DNA from: Pachypanchax playfairii
Taxonomy: Eukaryota > Chordata > Actinopteri > Cyprinodontiformes > Aplocheilidae
Direction: 5' to 3'
NCBI GenBank assembly: GCA_006937955.1
Contig: SSNP01000043.1
Span: forward strand, 3,202,216-3,266,215
DNA length: 64,000 nt
Shown: positions 57,709-64,000 of the stretch, in pieces
Layout of the letters: each line of letters opens with the position of its first letter
How positions within the stretch are numbered: position 1 is the stretch's first letter
Notes under the pieces: model-generated
What the model was told of the DNA's origin: nothing
Database searches by the model: none
What the model saw: only the letters and a program-made list of their open reading frames with translations
Position numbers and translations under genes: made by a program

Positions 57709-60700
57709 CTAAATATAACAACTCCCTTGGCTGCAAGGCACAAGATGATACATCACACTTGCATCATAAGACAGTGGGAGCACAAAATCATCCCAAATGC
57801 TCTGCAAAGATATGCCTAAATAAGCAAGTCTTATAGTCTTAAAGGAGGCTGGCCACAAAATTAGGAACACATGTTTAAATTGTGGGCAGACATGAAATTG
57901 TTGTAGATGAAGATTTGGATTAATGCTCGTTTTGCTGTATACGTCAAGCTGTGAATGATAAATTGAAGTCACTCCAACATTCAGTTATTTATTCCCGCAA
58001 CTTTAATTTAAATGCATGTTTTCTTGTGTTATTTGATGTTCTGTCAGATGAAAGCTCACCTGTGCTGGTTGTTTATCAGACACATGGCTTTAGTCATAAA
58101 TCTGATAATCATTAGGTTGTTTAACAGCTACTTTTACATTCTGTGGTGCCATTAGGCCTGATGTATGTGATCCAGTTGGAAGGTGAACCATTGCAGCTGG
58201 CTCATGTTGTCTAATTACTTAATGTTCATTACTCCTTTTCATTATGTTATGAGTTTGTTTCACACGTTTCCATTAAAATGATGAGTCTGTGTTAGTCTAA
58301 AGAGATACACACACAGTTCATACTGTGTTTGTATCTTAGGGTTCAATAAAAATAAACCCCTGAGACATGAGTGTTAATATTAGCTAAATAAATCAAATGA
58401 CAGAGTCTGGAAATAAATATTTGTTGGTTTTATTCTGTTATAAACATTATGACAGACTGCAGTTTTTAAAAACACATTGTTTTGCTTTTGTCCACTTTTT
58501 TATTTAACTGACCAGGTACATTTTTCTATTGACCTTTGACCCCGCGCCTTGAGTGTAATAGTATAGTTTGATGATATGAAGATACAGCATAGTGATATGA
58601 AATAGTCACAAACAATGGAATAACACATTATCTGATGATAAACTCTTGTTTTGACAAAAAATCTACATACTGTTGAATACATTTTGGATTTGTTTCAAAC
58701 TAGAATTAGACACTCTAGTACTTGGATACCCTGGATTCTTGGTATGCAATGGGAATTTTGAAAAAAAGCCAAATAATAACTGAAATAAATAACTAAAGCC
58801 AAATACTCTTTTTCTGACCTTAGACATTAAAATGATGTGTCGAAACATAAAGAGCGGATGATTGGGAGCAGCTCTAGGTTTAATTTGGGCTTCTCTCAAG
58901 TTGTACTCGAGCAGCTGGGGCCACAAGGCACCCATGGTTTTGTTGATTCAAAAAAACAAAAAAAGCTTCCCACAGATGTTTTAGAACCCATCAATCCCAC
59001 TTCGTACCTTCCTTCACTCAGCTTTCATCAATGATTGAATCTAGTGGAGTACACTTTTGATCCTTTATATTTGTGTACGAAACAAATATTATTCCTAAGG
59101 AAGCAGGGTTCAACTGGCACCAATGGGAGCCAACAAAACAAAAATCCTATAAAGCTTTAAATCTATTTCTCTTCAGAAAAACTTAAAATTTATACAGTCA
59201 TCACAAACAAATTAAACTAACACTTTGTGACAAATTCTACCTTCATTTAAAACAGCGTTTTGTTGTTTATTTCACTCATCAGATATTGTCAGACATGCTG
59301 CTTTTTGGGATAAACACTCAGACGTCTTTTGCTTTTACAAATAGATATGCTGGAAATGAAAATGAGCCAGAATGGGCCATTTTTCAGCTTGACTAAACCT
59401 CTTGCTATGAGTTCTATCTAAATATAGTCAATAATCCTTTTAGACACTGAGATAAACAATCTGTGTGGTAGATAAATTCATCTAAGACATACAAGAAGAA
59501 TATTATAAAAGGATTAATAGTGACAACTTTTAGGCTAAACATTTCAACTAAAAAAATCAGTCTAAAATATTGAATTTTGTTGTGAAGAACAATAACAAGA
59601 GACACTGATTGCTTTACATCATTCATTACACACATAACTGAATAACATCCCCTATAGTTCCTTTCATTGGTTTATTATCTCAAGTTTCTTTTCTTCAGAT
59701 GAATAGAAGGATTTTTTTTTTACCATGATATGTTCTGACTGTCACCTGCAGTCTTCCTCAGAAGTGTCACCAGGTGTTGATGTCACTTGTCTTTATCAGC
59801 TGTTTTCTTGTGGGCGTGACCAACCAAGCTGATGGATCATTTCTGCCATGCTGGCCACATCCACTGCTGTCCAATGGTCTCTGAAAGAGCGAAACTATAC
59901 GAAAAACATCTTAACTACATTTTAAATTATTTTATGATGTATCAATAAACATTATATCAAATTAAACATATTATATATATGGCAGCAGTGTTTATTATAG
60001 ACTGATTTTACCATCAAGATTTATAGGCATTCATTGTATCAAATACGTCTTTATTACTGAATGGTGCTGAGTTATAACTTTATGTTGTTTTAAAGGGGAA
60101 ATGTCAGTCGTTTTCTAGTCTTCAGTAAATTACAAGTGTAGCACCAGGATTTGGTACTTTGTCTCCATACATGCTAATGCTTTGGCAACCTTGTGCTGTC
60201 TGGCACCTGGTGAGATTTCAGAGGACGCTGGTATGTTGTGTATTGACAGCAGGGTCTACTGGGATATGGAGGCAAAGAAGAAAACAGAGGAATATTGCAG
60301 GCGAGCTGGAGCCGGGGTACTCTGCACAGTTCGATGCAACTGCCTCTAACCGACAGGAACAAGAGAAATCAATTAGACCTACTCGGTTGCTATCCGAGGG
60401 ACTTCCAGTGTTGGAAAGGGTAGAGAGAATCAAAGTGTTGGGTAAAAAATAAAGTAGCAGAGGACAAAAGTAAGTTCAAGTAAGTGGCTTGTTTTCTTCT
60501 TTGGATCAGATTCAGCTGACTTCAGGATAAGTTTGATTTTCTGTTTGTTCCAGAAATGCCGACAGTAGTTGTCCCGTCATACAGTTCCCTCTCTAAAAAC
60601 ACTAAACACAAACTATTTTATGTTATAGGTAAACTTTATATGGCTCTAAATAGGATGTCAATTAAAATATGTTCTTTTAATTTCATATTTGTATGACTAT

Positions 60701-63700
60701 AATATCTACATGGATTAAATTGAATTAATGGCCATTAGGAAGTTACTGTGAGTAACATTTCCTGTCAGTGTTTTACAGAAAAGCAAAGAAATGCAACTAG
60801 GAGTTTTAGGGTTTTAGACAGCTTTGAAACTTGTATTCAAACAGAATTTAGTATTACTGAAAACTTTATTTGGTTTTATGAAAAGTTCTTCAGTTTACAG
60901 GCGGGCGGAGGGAGTGGTCCAGCTTTTTTGGGAGAATCATTGAGACTCGTCTCCACTGGTTATAATTTATTTATGGTGTTTAACAGACTAAAACACACTC
61001 AGTGTAATGTACAAGTATGCAGCCTCCCTGTAAATGTAGACATCTTCGAAGGTTGAATTCCAACAGACATTTAACTTCTTTATTTGGAAGTATAAGCTCA
61101 GCATTGATAGATGAGTAAAAATGTTATGAACTTCTTTAAAATAAGTCTGTCAAGGTTCTCGGTTTCCTTTTCAGTGGAACTTTGAAGATGTTTGAAAAAT
61201 CTTGTATCTTGTCAATTTATTTCTGTAAATAGTCATCACAGGCATCTTAATCCTGTTTGTCTGTCCAGTAGTACAAGAAATGGGAGACAACCTTGGCAGG
61301 TGATTAATTTGCAACAAGATGATTTGCGCGGCGTTGTATGTCAGTTTAATATGTTTCTGTAAGTTTGGCTATTTGTATCATGTGTGGTCACTAAGAAAGA
61401 GACGAGTCACACAAGATTGTTTTTCTTTTTCCCTTCACTCATGAACTGTATGCAGTTGCAGAGCTTTTGTGTTTATAGTTTAATTCGTTTTAAAGATTAA
61501 GTAAATAAAAACTTTCACATGTACTAGTTTATACCTTCAGATGTGCAATGATAAAATCAGTTCAATTTTGAGTCTTTTTTTTTTGTCCTTTTTATAAGAG
61601 TAGATGAACAATGAGTTAAGGATGAGACTGTACATTGATATGATGATGGACACCTTAACAGCAGAAGCTTTGCTTTTATAATCCTTTGTGTACAGATAGC
61701 TCAGTCCCCTGACAGAGCACACAAGTAAACACAGCCCTCCCACTCAGCCCTGCTGTAAGTTTCACTGTGGGTGCTCTGCAGATCCCTCGGCATCATGAGA
61801 GAATAACAATGAGGGTTTTGGAAGGGATCAGTTCCCCAGCACAGAGCCATACTGGGTTGGGTTTATGTAAGACCCCAGCTTCAGCAGCTCTCTGCCAGTT
61901 TAAGACGACAAAGAGATTGTACTGAAAAGTTCAGAGTCGCAGGAGGTGGTTGGGGGTTTGAGTTGCATCCCCTCGTGCTTCATCCTCCCGTCACACACAG
62001 ACACCCTTCCTCTGTTCATTCTGGTTATGTGTTATGGCTTGTGATATCAGGTCTCATGTGAATCCACGCAAACTGGTGTGTGTTTTCACACCATTTGTTG
62101 GCTCTGCTGCACTGTTTCCCACTTTGAAGCCACCGCATGCCTCCTTTTCTTCCTTTTGTTTTCCTCATCATATGTTCCAATGATAGAGGCTTGGATCTGT
62201 CAAAATCAGTCCCTTTTTCTGCATAGATGTCAACTTTTTTTTTTTTAGGTGGTCTGCCACAGAGATTCACTCAGCTCTGACACCCCAGCAGTTTCTAATG
62301 TGTCAAAACAAGTGGAGGTTGAAGTGTTGTTATTTTAACCGATACAATTTATGTTTTCATCGGCAGCTTCTGTTTTTTTTTACTTTTTCTCACAGAATGA
62401 CATCATAGTTAGACTACAGCTTTATTTTTAATTGGTTTTTAAAATTTTATTAAGAGATCTTGATGAATAATAATAATCCGAGTTAAAGACAACATTTCAC
62501 ATTTCTTCTAAGATGAAGCAATCCTGTTTTTATAATTAAATATATCTGCACAAGCCGAATTTATTTTTTTTAGACTTATTTTTAAGCCAAAGTCTGATAG
62601 ATTTTAATTGGCTAGGTCAAACACATTTTTATTGGTAAATGTTTTTCTTCATCGTGAGATTGGTTTAGGTTTTCATAATGAGTTTGATGTTTCAATAAAA
62701 ACAAAAGTCTAAATTCACTAAAGATAAATTGTCTAATTCGAAGAGTTATTTAAATATAGTTCCAACCAAGCAGAAAACAAACAGTTGAAAATAAGTTAAT
62801 CATAAATACAGTAACTACTTAACTCACAGCGACAAAAATCCTTATTCTGAATAAAGTCAATATAATTGCATGGAAAATTACTATATTATTGTTCAATTTT
62901 AATTAAATCTGTTACCGTTTTCTTATTAGATTTATACAAGATCAACAGAAACGTAATTTATCAATACCTTTGTTATTCAAATATATTTCTATTGAAGTAT
63001 ATTAAATGCGCCTTTGCTGTCTTTAATTGTGTGTGTGGTGTCCAGTTGTCTTATCTGTGATAGGTAGCAGTAACAGGAATATTTGTGTTGGGTAATTATG
63101 AGAAGTTCCCAAGAGTTAGTCAAGCTAACTACTCTACAAAGTAGAACCCATGTAAGACTGATCTTATGCTACTTAAAAATAAATACAATCAAAACTTTCC
63201 TTGTAGGTTAAACAGACACTATATAAACTATATTTACACCTTCTCACTTTTGGCAGTTATTCACCTTTCCTTTATTTTCCCAGTCAGCTGTTTTGCTAAT
63301 GTGACAACTAAATATCTAGTGCCAATCATCTGAGTCCTCCAGGTCTTATTCTGCCGATCTAATCAAGTTCTTCTCTCCAGTGGCACATTGTATTTGCTGT
63401 TATAATCATTCAGTTGTTTTCTTTGGGATTAAATTGATAGAACTGTAAACCACAGCTGATTGGGGGCTGGTTATCAATATGCAGCTTCAGTGTAGCCAAT
63501 TACATACATGAAACAACATGAGTGTTGTTCAGTTGAGTAAATGGTGACAATGTTAAGATCTTTATCATACAAAAATGACTATATAGAAAAATACCTTGTA
63601 TACGTTTTGCAGTAGTTTCTATAAATGGTTTGAGTACATTTTTGTAAGTACCTGTGGTTCTTTTACTCAGGTTATTGAATGCTCATAATTACTACACATA

Positions 63701-64000
63701 TTCTCTATAGAATGCAAAGAACTGTCAGTTTAATTTTACAAATCTAAATTGAAATAGTGAGTGACCTACAAATCAAAATGGTAGGCGATACATACTGTAT
63801 CAACTCCAAAGCCAGACTTGAGACCCGAGTTGATACATGCTGTTAAAGAAAAGGTGGAGGACAGAAAAAAGGCAGGTCTTCATTCATTTCAGTCCTTAGA
63901 GAATACAAGAAGACATATTGCACCCAGTGTTTTTTGATATGTATAAATCTACAGCAAGGCCTTCCCTTAACTCACACGCAGCACAGAAATACTCCATAGA
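57709..64000. other. Gene-free stretch, no recognised element
   Basis: AT-rich sequence with only short ORFs. Bases 60159-60452 hold a 97-codon frame in a GC-richer block ('gcgagctggagccggggtac') with no recognisable domain. Bases 61740-62020 are also less AT-rich. If the donor at 55327 is real, this is intron 1 of that gene. Confidence 0.3.

Noticed and set aside
60159..60452. 97-codon frame in a GC-richer block
   Set aside because: No recognisable domain, biased composition and overlapping frames on the other strand. Insufficient to call a gene.
1..64000. tRNA, rRNA, operon or bacterial-type features
   Set aside because: None could be recognised. The sequence composition and repeats are those of a vertebrate nuclear genome.

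Overview
This window looks like an AT-rich, mostly non-coding piece of a teleost (ray-finned fish) nuclear genome. Three things support this. There are no prokaryote-like packed ORFs. Dinucleotide and tetranucleotide microsatellites are frequent. The repeats are ones typical of fish: Tc1 elements with roughly 200-bp inverted repeats, L2/CR1/Rex-group LINE tails, hAT-, PIF/Harbinger- and pogo-like MITEs, and a Ty3/Gypsy-like LTR. No complete host protein-coding gene can be recognised. The only long credible coding sequences are transposases.

Layout. 1-10 kb is single-copy-looking DNA with old repeats: a LINE-tail-like repeat at 1.74 kb, a hAT-like MITE at 2.3 kb carrying a pogo-like MITE inside it, an L2-type tail at 5.9 kb and a hAT-like relic at 7.4 kb. 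A possible first exon lies at 9.1-9.4 kb. At 10.15-11.75 kb a nearly intact Tc1 element (minus-strand transposase) sits inside an older LINE fragment. 12-29 kb carries three MITEs (14.2, 17.4 and 20.4 kb), simple repeats and some conserved-looking non-coding islands. 29.2-29.9 kb is a frameshifted LINE reverse-transcriptase relic. 30-43 kb is nearly featureless apart from microsatellites and small repeat scraps. 43.0-44.35 kb is a decayed, different Tc1-like element split by an L2-like LINE. 45.76-50.04 kb is a second copy of the young Tc1 family, in the opposite orientation, broken by a 729-bp LTR. The LTR and its Tc1 flank occur twice around a single N, which looks like a misassembly or a merge of two alleles. 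50.8-52.6 kb holds two MITEs and a dispersed repeat. 54.4-55.3 kb is the best candidate for the 5' end of a host gene on the + strand: two exon-like blocks with consensus splice donors, a strong-Kozak short uORF and a 9-N gap. The rest, to 64 kb, could be its first intron. It contains a 44-unit GT repeat and one minus-strand exon-like 60-codon frame.

The window reads mainly as a layered record of transposon insertions (Tc1 into LINE, LTR into Tc1, LINE into Tc1-like, pogo-like into hAT-like). I found no new enzymatic or defence system. Repeat-family names come from remembered consensus features, not from a database search. Statements about conservation are inference.
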